In this document: positions 34,592 to 47,500 of the stretch, one piece after another
Position numbering within the stretch: the stretch's first letter is position 1
Layout: the number at the start of each line of letters is the position of its first letter
Source of the DNA: Chamaecrista fasciculata
Lineage: Eukaryota > Streptophyta > Magnoliopsida > Fabales > Fabaceae
Reading direction: 5' to 3'
Length of the DNA: 64,000 nucleotides
NCBI GenBank assembly: GCA_003254925.1
Contig: QANZ01009912.1
Span: 27,010-91,009, forward strand
The notes under the pieces: generated by a model
Seen by the model: only the letters and a program-made list of their open reading frames with translations
Told to the model about the DNA's origin: nothing
Database searches by the model: none
Translations under genes and position numbers: made by a program

Positions 34592-37338
34592 TGTGACATC
34601 CCAACTTCTAGAATCAAATATATACAGAGTTCAACAGAAAGAAATGTGATTAAAAAAGAAATGATAGGCTTAGGCCATACAAATTAGGGTAATTTTCTTT
34701 TTCTTTTTCATGTCTTGGTTGACACAGAAGACGTGCTTATGCTTGTTGTCACTTCCTATCATACATAACATATACTAGTAACTTAGTCATACAACTACAA
34801 TAATACAAGAATCACATACTAAACATTTACTTTATATATATATATATATATCATATCTTATACAAAGTCATCAGTCTTGGCCGGAACAACCGGGGATCAG
34901 ACCATATGATCTACTATACTGTCTATGTATATACATTAAAGTCATTAATATACTATCTACCCTGCCGGGATAGTCTATATACATTAACAAAAGATGGACA
35001 ACTAGACCTATGAGGCTCTGCTTCTACAAAAGACTAGTAACTACCCAGCTTATCAAAACACAGCTTTAAGCAGTACCAAAAGCAGTACCAGACTCTGGGG
35101 GTATGACTGCCTCCGGGATCTGGATCAGCTGGACGTCATTCACCACGGTGATCGTCCCAAGCGGAGGCACCATGACCTCCTCAGTCGCTACTAGAAGGAT
35201 AAAGTTCAGGATCAGCATTTGAAAATGTTGAGGGAGTGAGAATGCTAGAATTTCAGTAGGATACTAAACTCTACTTACCCATCAGATCCTTGACCCTGCA
35301 TTAAACACTTATATGCAATTTCCTACTCTAACAGCCAATCCAGATCACAGTCATAACATCATCATATCATATCATACTATCAATAACATTATCAGCATCA
35401 TTTAATAACATAGTCATCATCATATTCATACATCATCATCTTCAACATAAATTATCATACTTGTAAACATAAACAAACAAGTTAGACATACTTACCGTGT
35501 CATCCATGCTAATGCAAATGTTATGCAATGGCTTCTTTCCTTCTTTCTTTCTTAACTTAGCTTTCTGTCCTCTTTCCATCGTCATGGTTGGTCGTGGCAA
35601 ACGCGCCACTTGACATGAGTATCATCATGGTACAACGAGCAGTTGGCCTTACAGAGCGTCCCCCGGCGTGTACACGAATCCATGGCCTCGAGCAGGTTTC
35701 ACACCATCCCCGGTCATCATCATCATTACTTTTTTGTGATGCTCACTTTGAATAGGTTCATTTCATTGTACTCGAAACACCCTTTCATTCATCATCATAT
35801 CATATGCTTACAAGCATATGTCATTTCATCATTATGCAACATGCATGTTCACCACATTCATCATATACATTCATGATCATCATGTCATGTGATATTCATC
35901 ATTTATTCATTCATCAATTACATGCAACATCTTACCTTTCACACACATGTCTAATTCTATACATTTCATACATCAGTTTCACAACATACATACATACATA
36001 CAGACATCATAAAACTGCCCAGAAACAGTTACAATTCATCTTCTTCTTCCTATTTTCATCTTATTCACTTTAGTCCTTAGTCACATTCATATGACATCTA
36101 GACTTAGCCATATTTCACATAGATCATCTATCCTATCTCATAAGCACAACCAATCAATCAGATCAGACATGCAAGCCATTCTCATCATTAAACATTATAC
36201 ATTCATTTTATGTGATTTAGTCCCTGGTCAGATTCAGAACACTTTCCAATCTAACCAAACTTTATATACACCGATTATCTAGTCCCCTAAACATATTTGT
36301 GCAATCAGATTCAACATGCAACCCAATTTCATTACAAAACTCAAACTTTATATGTTGTGTGTTTTGGTCCCACCCAAAACTTCACCAAATTCCTTAAAAC
36401 TTCATCTGCACCGATTAATATGTTCCAAAAACATAAATCAACCATTAGGTCTAACATGCATCACGGTTTCAATATCAAACACTTACTTTACATTATTTTC
36501 ACTTTAGTCCCTGTACAGACTCAAACCACTTCCAAATTCATTCAAATTACATATACACTGATTATTATGTTCCATAAATATAAATCAAGCCTCAGATCTA
36601 ACATGCAATACAGTTTCGTCATCAAACTCATAACTTCCAGTTTATAAGTTTTGGTCATTGTCTAGACTCAAACCACTTCCATTCAAACTTCATTTCCACT
36701 GATTATTTTACTCCCTAATCATGGATCTAGGCTCATATCGCACATGCATCAGGGTTTCATCATCAAACAAAATTCCATCACTTAAATAATCATAAAATCA
36801 TGAAAATAACCAAACCTTCATGGATTCTCATGAAAATCATATATGTCATGTAGTTCATAGTGAGTAACATGAATATGGCTTCAAAAGCGACATGCATGAA
36901 GCTTAGGGATGAAATACAGTGAAAAGGACCAAATTGAAATTCCCGAAACTGTATAAAAGTGGAGAAAGAGGTTCAAGGAGAGAGTTAAAAGCATCTTACC
37001 TTGCAAGACTTTGAAGAAAATCAAAGATCCAACACTCCAGCAGCTTCTCTCTCTAAAAATCGAGAGCTTCTCTCTCTAGAAATCGAAAATGAAGTCCAGC
37101 ACCATTTGAGTCGCTAAAGTCTCATTCTGACCTATTCTGAGTTGCTAAAGTCCAGCAGCATTTAAGTCACTAAAGTCCCATTTGAGCTTCTCAGTCCAAC
37201 AGCATTTGAGTCGCTAAAGTCCCTTTCTGACCACATCTGGGTTCACCACTCATCCATTACCATCTCTCACTCTCCAAGTGTGAGGAAAGACACTTCCATC
37301 CTCATGAAATGAATCCTTCCAAAAGTCAGGATGTTACA
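34592..37338 (-). mobile_element. Long LTR (gypsy-like), probably a solo LTR
   Basis: The minus-strand reading starts tgtaacatcctgactttt (37338) and ends aagttgggatgtcaca (34592). This is the TG...CA form with an inverted TGTAACATCC/GGATGTCACA terminus seen in long LTRs of plant chromovirus-type gypsy elements. It is about 2.75 kb. Interior features include a tandem array (36060-36890), long cat/atc-rich tracts (35340-36000) and no long ORF. The flanking pentamers cttat and ctcag do not match, so either the insertion is rearranged or it derives from unequal recombination. No pol sequence adjoins it. Confidence 0.55.
36060..36890. repeat. Tandem repeat of about 140-147 bp inside the long LTR
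   Basis: The motif acatgca followed by a ca/gg variable patch and tttcatcatcaaac-type sequence recurs at 36167, 36314, 36454, 36601 and 36742 (spacings 147, 140, 147, 141). Each unit also contains a ttagtccctg-type phrase and caccgattat-type phrase. Five diverged copies. Confidence 0.75.
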
Positions 37339-37339
37339 C

Positions 37340-37845
37340 TCAGTCTAAATTTAGTTTTATAATAAGGTTCTCATAGTGGAATATGTTTATTTAGCATGCA
37401 GGTCTTGCTTCTTTGTTTTGTGCTTTTAGGATTGTCACTAGAGGAATATTAAGTTCATCATTCCTTTCCATTGGGTAATTAGAAGAACTTGGATCTATCT
37501 AATTCCTGCTCTTTATTCCTAAATTTATGGTAATACAATATTCTCTTGCTTTTGTTTTTATTTTTTAGTTTGGATGTTCGTTTATAATAGTGTAGGGGTT
37601 TTTATTATTTCTGAATGATCTCTACAAAAAATGCTCATTATTCTTCTGGGCTTTGTTTGAAGATATTTATACATCTTATCACTTTTTCTGTGTTGTTTCT
37701 CTTCCTATATGTTTGTACCTCATGACAATTCAAGCAATAGTAACTTCCCCATTTTATTTTTTCTTTTGCAGGATATTCTAACAAGGAAGGATATTAATTT
37801 TTCTAGGCGCTGGTGCATGATATTTTTAAAATGATTCGAGTCCAT
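37340..37845. other. No recognisable gene
   Basis: T-rich, intron-like sequence to the right of the long LTR. No coding signal that I can support. Confidence 0.4.
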
Positions 37846-37849
37846 AATT

Positions 37850-38175
37850 TCCATCCATTTTTGTGCAAAAGAAAATCGGCTCACTCCTCCATCGTATAGA
37901 AATCGAACCCTATCTCCACATCCTCGTGAACCCTAACTCACATTCTTGCCATTTTCTTCCATTCTTGAACCCTAATCCTCAGAAATTAGGGATTGAGTAT
38001 GTGGTAAATGGGTCACGTGAGTTGCACATTGTCCTATTTTCGTTAGTTTTGGATGGCAAATACCTCCTGGGACCCTTTTTGTTAACGGAGAAAACCACAT
38101 GCCCTTATTTTCCACTTTTTAAACCACATGGACCCTTTCTGTAAATGGGCCAAACCACAGAAACCTTCTGTGTAA
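37850..38175. repeat. Fragment of a dispersed repeat with gggcc-aaaccaca motifs
   Basis: Phrases such as aaccacatggaccctttctg, aatgggccaaaccacag and tgtgtaatttaccc look like the terminal part of a common plant TIR repeat. The 93-codon open frame at 37863-38144 has no family match that I know and runs through these phrases, so I do not call it a gene. Confidence 0.4.
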
Positions 38176-38506
38176 TTTACCCTTATTTAAATCTTATTTT
38201 TGTTTAAATTTTAGTTCACATGTTTATAACATTTTATTGACTCTATCCTAAAGGAAAGTTACTTCTCTAAAGTTTGTAAAATCTTTACTCTTTACCCTAA
38301 GTTACTCTTTTTCTCCCATTTACTGATGCATGTTTTCATGTAACAAACTTTCATAGCTATTTGAAAAACCGAGATTTATAAAAACAAGTTACTAAAAACC
38401 AAAAACAAAAAAAGAGTTAAAAAGAAGAGACTGCGTCGGTAAGACAAAATTACAGGTTCCAATAATTGATTGAATTCAAATGTGAATCTTTTATTTATTT
38501 ATTTAT

Positions 38507-39480
38507 TTATTCATAGAAAGGGAACAATTGTATTAAATCAAAATATCTAGGATTATAACACCAACCAATACCAAAATTACGTGGTTGGCTAATCCCAACA
38601 TAGTCAGCCACAAAAAAGGAATTAAAAAAAGTAGGAACATGATCATAGTAAACTAGCTCAAAAGACTCTTGGGAGGCAGCTTTGGCCAAAGAATCAACAC
38701 AGCAATTGCCCTCTCTATGAATGTGTTGAATTCTAACTTGATGAAGATCTCCAAGTTTTGTCCTGCAAGAATCATTAGAGTAGCATAGAGATGATATGAG
38801 GTTTTCTCATTAGAGGTGAGTAAATTAATTGTCGTCAAGCAATCAGTTTCAATGATAAGCCTAACAAATCTTGCATTCACAGCAATGATAATGCCAAAAT
38901 AAATGGCCCATAATTCGGCCAAGAGACTTGTTGCTTTTCCCCAAATATTTAGAGAATCCTCCACACCAGTTACCAAAGTGATCCCTAAATAATCCCCCAA
39001 CAGCTATAGATCCCAGAAGATGTTGGTTAGATGAGCAAGCATCATCACAATTTAGTTTCCACCACCCTTCAGGGGGTGCCGACCACTTAAAAAAAGAAGC
39101 AATAGGAAGCTTAGGAATAGAGATATCAGCAATAGGTCCATTAAGTAGGGCCTTCCAGCGATCCTCGGCAGCACCAAATTTTAAAAGGAAGAAACCTATA
39201 CCCAACAACAACATAATAGGTTGTGCTTTAAGGTTCCAAAGTTTGAGTAATTTACTCAAAGAATATCTTTAGAAAGTTTCAATCCCCAAAGACGAATGAT
39301 CATAGCTTCCTTCCACAGCATAGTAATGGAACTTTTTTTAGACTTGGTTAAAACAACAGAACACCCAACAGATGAAGGTTGATTTGAAGGTGAAGGATTA
39401 GGAAGAGAGACGAAAATGGAACCAAACTTCACAATAGAGCCACTAGGGGGGAAGGGGAAACTTATTTGGTCATAAAGACA
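38507..39480 (-). pseudogene. LINE-type RNase H domain pseudogene
   Basis: Three overlapping minus-strand frames together give the RNase H-like (RVT_3) C-terminal domain common in plant non-LTR retrotransposons. They are PPEGWWKLNCDDA and GGLFRDHFGNWCGGFSKYLG in 39259-38861, SLLAELWAIYFGIIIAVNA and RLIIETDCLTTINLLTS in 39000-38653, and LAKAASQESFELVYYDH in 38689-38507. The acidic positions Asp (NCDDA), Glu (LAELWA) and Asp (ETDCL) are present. At least two frameshifts (near 38945 and 38700) kill it. Upstream, a degenerate stretch with LRLWGLKLS-like sequence reaches about 39480. No reverse transcriptase is left. Confidence 0.75.
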
Positions 39481-39539
39481 ACCAAATTGATAATTGTTTT
39501 TTGGCCCACACCAAATTGATAATTTAATTATTGAAAAGG

Positions 39540-40490
39540 GACTGACAAAATTTTGATTGAACTTAAGGAAACACTGTCATTCCATGTGTCTAGGGCGATT
39601 GCACAGCTGGCATTGAGGTCTATTTGATGGAGAAAAACGACCTCCACGCCCCCTAGCAACCACCACGAAAATTGTTAAAACCACAACTACCATTGGTGGA
39701 TCTGCCTGCATTGTTGTTGTTAAATCCGCGTGTCTGAGGAGAATTGAGGAGGGGTGGAAGAGGAGAACATGGTTGGCGAGGTTTAGATTTGAGAGAAGTT
39801 TGTGCTAAATTAGCACTGAGAGTGGTGGCAACATCTTATTCTTTTTTGACTTTTCAATTCTTTCTTCTTGTGCAGCAAGTAAGCTCTCTATCTCATGAAC
39901 TGTCTATGGACCGGAGCGAGAGGTAACTGAGATGATAAATGCAGTGTACTCTTCTGGGAGGCCATCAAGAATGGCATCAATGTGATCTACAACTGTAATA
40001 GGTGAGCCAATAGAAAACAAAATATCAACAAGGTGTTTTACCTTTAGTAAGTATTCAACCATCTTTAGAGTGTCATTCTTCAAATTTTTGAGCTGGGTTT
40101 TGAATTGTTTCACCTTCGCTTTGCTTTGGGAGGCAAAAAATGTCTCAAGCCTCAACCATACCTCAGATGCACGAGTGCATCCTACCATCATCGTGAGCAT
40201 ACCATCGCTCAGCTAGGAAAGAAGCCAGGACATAAGCAACTAGTCCTGATGTTCCCATACAGTATAGGCTTCAGTAACAACTTGATCGATAACATCAAGA
40301 TCTGTGGAAAATTGATGAGGAATGAAAACTTTCGTATCAAGAAAGGAAATGAGATTGTGGCCTTTGATGGTGGCTAGAGATGGGATGTGGTCCATAACGT
40401 TGATTGACTGCATCAATAGTGAGAGATGGTGTAGAAGGAGCAGTGAGTGAGAGGAATTAGTGAGTGATTGTGCCATGGTCGCTTGACCCT
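39540..40490 (-). pseudogene. Ty1/copia gag pseudogene with zinc knuckle
   Basis: The minus-strand frames 40581-40240 (FLDTKVFIPHQF, VTEAYTVWEHQD), 40200-39904 (ASEVWLRLETFFASQSKAK, YLLKVKHLVDIL, ILDGLPEEYTAFIISVTSR) and degenerate sequence beyond 39900 make up a copia gag (UBN2-type) polyprotein start. Near 39600 a CX2CX4HX4C knuckle, CQLCNRPRHME-x-QC, can still be read, with a stop inside it. Asn- and Gly-rich GGFNN-type sequence precedes it. The element stops at about 39540 with no protease, integrase or RT. Frameshifts and stops make it inactive. Confidence 0.75.
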
Positions 40491-40496
40491 GAGATT

Positions 40497-40508
40497 TCTC
40501 TGATACCA
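40497..40508 (-). other. Copia primer-binding site
   Basis: Minus-strand tggtatcagaga directly follows the LTR end. It complements the 3' end of initiator tRNA-Met, the usual primer of plant copia elements, and fixes the element's orientation. Confidence 0.75.
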
Positions 40509-40650
40509 TGATAGATTCAAGAAAGAGATGTGTATTAAATATTATGATTGTATTGAAAATGAAGTCTGCACACTTAGGCAATACAGTGATACAAGACTAT
40601 ATACACGAAAGAATATTCTACACACTGATGAGCTGTACTATTTCCTAACA
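40509..40650 (-). mobile_element. 5' LTR of the truncated copia element
   Basis: On the minus strand the unit begins tgttaggaaatagtacagct at 40650 and ends gaatctatca at 40509, the TG...CA form, 142 bp long. It abuts the primer-binding site, as a 5' LTR must. No 3' LTR is found in the window, so the element is truncated within gag. Confidence 0.65.
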
Positions 40651-40983
40651 CAATAGAAAATATCTATCCAAAAGCTAACGAAATTAATACAAGCATGAGA
40701 GAAAAAGATTCCTGGAGGGATCATGTGGTTGTTGTTGAGGTGTTCTTGGTATTATCATCAATAGTGACACTCTTTCAAAATGAATTGTTCGTCTTTCATA
40801 GTTAAAAATAAAATACGACAAGATAAAAACCATGACATATACAAGATACACCATATTAATTTCATAATTTCTTATTTACTTTCTCAAACAACATTATATT
40901 CTTATTATCAACCATGTTTTAATTCAAATAGAACAAAACGAGAATGACAAAATCATCACCTAATTAATTAAATAATTAATGGT

Positions 40984-41475
40984 CAAAACATCAAATTGAT
41001 TTCAAATGTGTGAGATAGATTTTAAATTGGTCTTGAATATTTCATTTATTTCAAATTAGTCCTACATATTTTAATTATTTCTCAAATTGGTCCTAGACAT
41101 AGTTTTAGGGCTCAATTTGAGCTTATTTATTAATGGTATCAGCTGAATAGAGAAAGAACTCTTCAAGAGTTAACAAATACTTATAAAATCATTACATTCA
41201 GAGTTAAAACAAAATAATTATAACTATGTCTATTATATCACAAAACCAGCGACGCTCATTTGGGAGCTAATTTGACATCATTTTTTGTAGTGCTAACTGG
41301 ATATATATAGATCGTATTCATCAAATTAGCAAAATGTTGACCATATATTGAGTAATTAGTCATTTGAGACCAATTTAACAAATTATGAAAACATATAACC
41401 AACAATTAAGATCAATTCAAAATATATATCCCGTACATAAATTTGGGACTAATTTGAAGTTTTAACCTTAAGAAC
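40984..41475. mobile_element. TIR element with GGTCC-rich arms (family B MITE)
   Basis: The left end ggtcaaaacatcaaattgat and the reversed right end (ggttaaaacttcaaattagt) are inverted. Internal phrases match 20858-21390, e.g. tatttcatttatttcaaatt and gggactaatttgaag. No target duplication is evident. It lies just downstream of the TBL gene's 3' end and could supply its 3' flank. Confidence 0.6.
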
Positions 41476-41526
41476 ACACATATGATATATATTTCAATAA
41501 TTGAGCATGTATTTGTTTACAATTAA

Positions 41527-44500
41527 TTAATTAACAAAAGTAGTGTAGAGGAGGTGGTTCCAGGTATCAGGCACACCAGGGAGGCACCAATGGCTACAGT
41601 CCATGTCGCGATGGCCGCCGTGGCCGAAGACCGACGGGTGGCCGTCTTTTCGGAGCTGAGAGAGGGTGGTGACATTGAGCAAGTAGACAGAATTAGACAT
41701 GGATTTTAGAACCTTCTCAAGAACAACCTCTGCTGGGTGTGCTCCTCCTGGGTAACTTAGTCCTGCCACTGGCCTCACTTGCCCTTCACATGACTTTGCT
41801 CCTGGCTCTCCCCATTGCTCTCCACTAGTGAATCAATAAGTAACAAATAAATATCAAACATGTACTAATGTACATATATAAAAGAAATAGTAAACTAATA
41901 ATTTGATTACTAAACAATACCAAAGTTCATGACTGTGATTCCTAAACGATTAAACTATATATATTTTAGAGTAAACTAATAATTTAGTCTTGAACTGATA
42001 ATTCGCTCCTTGAAAAATCAAAATGGTGTACTATTTAGTTCTTAAAAGATAGAAATGGTAGACTATTTAGTTCATAAAAGAAATGGTATACTATTTAGTC
42101 CATAAAGTGTATATTTTGATATTTTAGGAACGAAATTGTTAGTTCACTTTATAGATTACTTTATGAAAGATTCAAATGGTATATATACTTTTTATTTCCT
42201 TTTATATACTAAAGAGTATTATACTGTTTGGTTCTTTTAAGGACTAAAGAGTATACTATTTAGACGTTTCAAGAACTAAAGAGTATAACATTTAGATCAT
42301 TCAAGGGTTAAACTGTGTATTTCAGAAATCGAATTGTTAGTTTACTCAAAGAATTTAAGAACTAGCTAATTAATGCAATTAATTAAATTAATTAATAACC
42401 ATAATCTTGGAAAATGATCTTATATTAAGAAGTGATAATCTTGTGAAATTACATTACTTTTTTTAGTAAATTTATCAATGATATGGAGTCATTCTCAATA
42501 ATTTTTCTTTTGGGGTACATGTATAGTGAAGGGGCAAAAACATAGATCATCCTCAATTTAGTTACCAAAAATAAAAATTACAATCAAATTGGGGCCTCTA
42601 TTAAAGATGTAATTAGCTCAAATTTAATGATAAATATAAATTTTTTTTCACGCATCAATTAATAATTAATTACCTGGAATGATCGGGAGAAATTCCTTGA
42701 AAGAAAACTTTAGTCTTGGAGGGGTCAACATTGGTATCAACCCACTTGGCCCAAGTTCTCAATGCCTTCTCATACGCAACCAAACGATCCATGTCATTGT
42801 AGGTTTTGTTTCCTTCTTGAATGAACTTCCATCTGCAAAAACAAGTTAAGAGGAAGAAAAAAAAAGCACAATATATTAGTCTATCTATGACATTTAGTCC
42901 CTGAAAAATTAAAATTTGATACTTTTTAGTACTTGAAAGATTAAAACAATATACTATTTAGTTCACAAAAAAATTAGTTAGTATGTCATTTTGATCTTTC
43001 AGGGATTAAACTATACATTTCAATCTTTCAAGAACTAAATTGTCATTTCGGTGATCTTTTAAAAGACCAAATTGTTAGTAACTAATAATTTGATATATGA
43101 AAGATCACCGAATAGATAACTAAGTTTTTGAAATATTAAAATATACAGCTTAGTTCCTATGAAAAACTATATAGTATATTTGTTATTCTTTAAAAGAACC
43201 AAATAATATATATTTTTAATTAGTTCATAAAAATTACTAGCAAGTATATACAATTTCATTCTTTCAAAAAATAATATTTTAATGTTTAAAGATTAAATGA
43301 GTAAACTATCAAATTGGTCCCCGAATTTAGAAAATTGACAAATAGGTCCCCTAATTTTTCTAACGAGTCAAATAGGTCCCCAAATTTTTCTAACGTTAGT
43401 CAAATAGGTCCCCGAATAACATGCACAGAAAGGACCTATTTGACAAATGTTAGAAAAATTCGGGGACCTATTTGACTCGTTAGAAAAATTCGGGGACCTA
43501 TTTGTCAATTTCCTAAATTTGGGGACCAATCTGTCAGCGAGTCAATAATCCAGGGACCAATTTAGTAGTTTACTCAAGATTAAATTATCAATTCAATGAT
43601 TTTTTAGTATTTGCTTACGGTTGTTTTCTTCCAGTGTGAAGCCACCAATGCCAAGAATTGAAAATCAAAACATCGATTCCTTTCCAATCGTTAGAGGCTG
43701 TAATGGAATCAAGTTTGAGGACAGGACCAATACTTTTGCCAATGATATCTACCAGAAATGCATTCCGGCTAAACATTAACTTCACATCATACTCCTGCAA
43801 ATTAAATACACATAATACAATTTTAAAATATATTACATTTATCAGCTATTTGATTTTTAAATTTAAAATAATGCATAATTGAAACTAGTTTTTGTGTCAA
43901 ATCTTGAAGCCAATTCATTATAAAAGATATATACAAATTAATTAACACATTAAACATACTGTTAGCCTTAATTAAACTATAGCTAGCTATTATTCTTTTT
44001 TGCGGGCCAAGGTTTAATGATTAGAAGTTGATAGTCATTAGAATTGATACAAAAACAAAATAGATTGGTACCTCTAAATTATTCTTAAAATATACTATCA
44101 TTTTTAGTTTTACTATAATTTTTTTTTAAGTTAATTGTACCCGAAAATATAAGGTCAGTTCAAGTTGTACGTGTCATAATAAGTAATTTGACAAAATGAG
44201 AAAGAAAAATCTTTATTTTTCGTTACAAATTGGAGATAAACTTATGATTGATTTTTCTTTTAAAAAGTAAAACTCTTTCTATCTCTCGTTGCCAAATCAC
44301 TTATTTTATAAGCTTGAGAACCAAAATGAAATAAATTTATGGTTAATTTTTCCTTTAAAGAGTGAATAATTTTCTTTCTCCTTTTGCCAAATTACGTATT
44401 ATAAGTTTGAGGACCAAAATGAAATATATATGAAAGTTTGAGGACTAAAGCAGAACAAATGTGAAAGTTTAAAGACCAAAGCAAAACAAATGTGAAAGTT

Positions 44501-47500
44501 CGAGGATTAAAATGGAATAACAAATATTTTGAGGACCAAAATGAAACTGGCCCCATAGTTTGTGGACCAAAACAGAACAAAAAATAGTTTGATGACTAAA
44601 GTGAAACTAATCTCATAATTTAAGGACCACAATGACCATTTAACTTTATATATACACATTCAAATTCAGAATATCATACTTAAAAAATAAGGTTATGTCA
44701 TCAAAATGATTAGCAACGTTTTTTTTTTTCATCTCTAGTTGTGTCGGTGTGATCAGATACAAAAAGACATAAATAGTTTGTTTCTTCTGCTTTGTGCCTA
44801 GCTAGCTAACTATAACTTAATAGGATTGCTTTCATGATAAGGATACTCACACAACCATTAATTAATTTACACACATAATATTAATTATTCTCATCACTAG
44901 TTCACTACCCTATTTCTCACATCAAGCCTTTTTCTCTCTCCCATATAATTAGAATCTTTTATCCTATATATAATTAAATTAGTTATTAATAATTAATTAA
45001 AGAGACCAAGTAGTTAGAGTGCATTATTAATTAATTAAATTAATTGACCAGATGCATGATTGCATGCATTCATGGTGTTAGTTCTAACTTATGAACCATA
45101 AACATGTATTCATTAGTAAAATTCAACATAAAAAGGACTTTGCAAATAATATCAATCTTGTACCCAAATTTTATCTATAATTTTGTTTTGGATAGGAATC
45201 TATAATTTGATTGTTCAATTAAGAGAATATTAACCTGAGTATGGGCATAAGGATAACCATGAAAGTAGTTTTATATTTAAGGTTTTAAAAGTCGAACTGG
45301 TTAAAACACCGATTCAAGGTTCAGTGGTCCAATCAGAGTCTAAACGAGTCAAATCGGTAACAATAGAACAAATTAAAAATAATATATTTAATTAAATATA
45401 ATAAATATAACCTAACAAATACTAAAATTATATTAATAAACTTTTTAGATTTAAATTTGATTGAGTAAGAAAGTAAAAATTTAAAGGATGAAAGATCAAA
45501 TGTTGAGCTGAAAACCAACAAGTAATGCATTGTTTTAAGTAAACTTATTAAGAAAAAAAAATCCCTTTAAATAACATCAGTTCGATCCAGAAAAGAAAAC
45601 CGAAAAAAATCCAGGACTGGTTCAGGCTTAAAACCAACTGGTTCAATTTTCTAAACAATGTTTATATGTGATGGATCAAATCCACAACAATGATCTTTGA
45701 TAAACTAAATTGGAAATCACTCACTTTATTAAGAGAAAACTTATTTATTTTTGTCATTGAATATGCTTCAAGTCAATTATTTAGTCCCTAAATAATCAAA
45801 ATATGTAATTTGATCTTCGAATCATCGCGATCGTTAACAACTTGGTCTTTCAGTCAAATTCAAGGACCAAAAAATATAAGTTCATTGCAAACTCAAAGAT
45901 AAAAAAGTATAAATTCTATATAAATTCAGGGACCAAAAAGTACCAAATCAATTTAAATTTAGAGACCAAATTGTTACAAGGATCAAATAGTTGAAAATTG
46001 CAATATTTTAATGATCAAACCATGTATTTCAATTATTCAAGGACTAATAATAAAAAAAAAAACGATTTGTTAATTCGGTATAAATTCATTAACCAAATAT
46101 TAAGTTTTCTCCTTTATTTATCAAGGACTAAAATATAATTTTCTCTATTAAATCATTAATTGTAGTCTTAATTAAATTTCTATTAAAGAACAATGTAGTA
46201 ATAAATGCTTATTAATTAATTTATTAATTACCAGGAAAGTGAAGGTTGAAAGTCCTCCAGTTCTGATAGAAGAGAATTGAGCATGAGGAAGAGAACTGTG
46301 AAGCATGCAAGTGAGTGATTGCCATTGGTTCAAACTCAATGAGTCCCCCACAAACATAACACTCTTTCCTCTAAGTCTACTCAAGAAACCTTTACCATCA
46401 AACCTACATACACACACATTTCAAAAAATTACAAACTTCATTATTCATATTCATTAAAGGCGAAAGTGAAAATTTGGTCTCATATCTTTTACTCAGTTCT
46501 CAATTTGATTCTATATCTTTTTTTGTTGTATTTTTTGTCTCATATTTTTTGGTCAGGTCCCAATTTGGTCCCATATCTTTTTTTGCTGCAAATTTGGCCT
46601 CATATCTTTGGGTCCATTGTAGAATTGGTCCTATGTCTTTGGGTCAGGTGCAGAAATGATCTCATATCTTTGTAAAAGGATCACTTAATGATTGATCATT
46701 TTATAAAGATATGGGACTAATCTTGCAACCTAACTAAAAGATACGGGACCAAAAAATAATATGGGACTGAATTGGGACCTTTTGCAAAGATATGATACCA
46801 AAAGTGCAACAAAAAAATATACAGGATCAAATTGGGAACTTAGAAAAATATGGGACCAAATTTATACTTTGACCTTCACTTGAAAAGTGGGTCCATTTTC
46901 CATTAATTGCTGATCGATATATCATCATTTAAAAAGGGGGAAAGGTTCTTTAATTTGTTGGGATCTATAATTCACATGTGCTAATCTATTTGAGGACAAA
47001 CAACACGAAAGCAACCTCACAACAGCACTCTACCAAATTGTGTACATACATATTATGTTCTACCTACATATATACAACAATATAAGTAAATTGGTCTATA
47101 TTTAATTAAGGCTAAAGTACACTTTTGATCCTATAATTTTTTTTTCATTTCTCAATTTGGTCCCATAACTTTTTTTTTGGTACTTTTGATCACATATCTT
47201 TTGCATATATAGGTTGCAGATTTGTTCTCGTGTTACACTTTTGGTTTCATATCTTTGGGTGAGGTTGCAAAATTGATCTCATATCTTTTGGTCAAATTGT
47301 AGAATTAGTCACGTATCTTTGGCGCATGTGCAGAATTTATCCCATATCTTTGAGTCAGGTGGGACTGACTGTGAAAGTTTTTGCAAAGATTATGGGACCA
47401 ATTCTGCAACTTGACTAAAAAATATAAGACCAAAAGTGATACAAGACCAAATATGCAACCTATTGCAAAGATATAGAACCAAAAGTGCAACAAAAAAAGT

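Noticed and set aside
35643-36647. Several open frames of 60-116 codons (+)
   Set aside because: They lie in the cat/atc-rich and tandem-repeat part of the long LTR, overlap one another and show no protein family.
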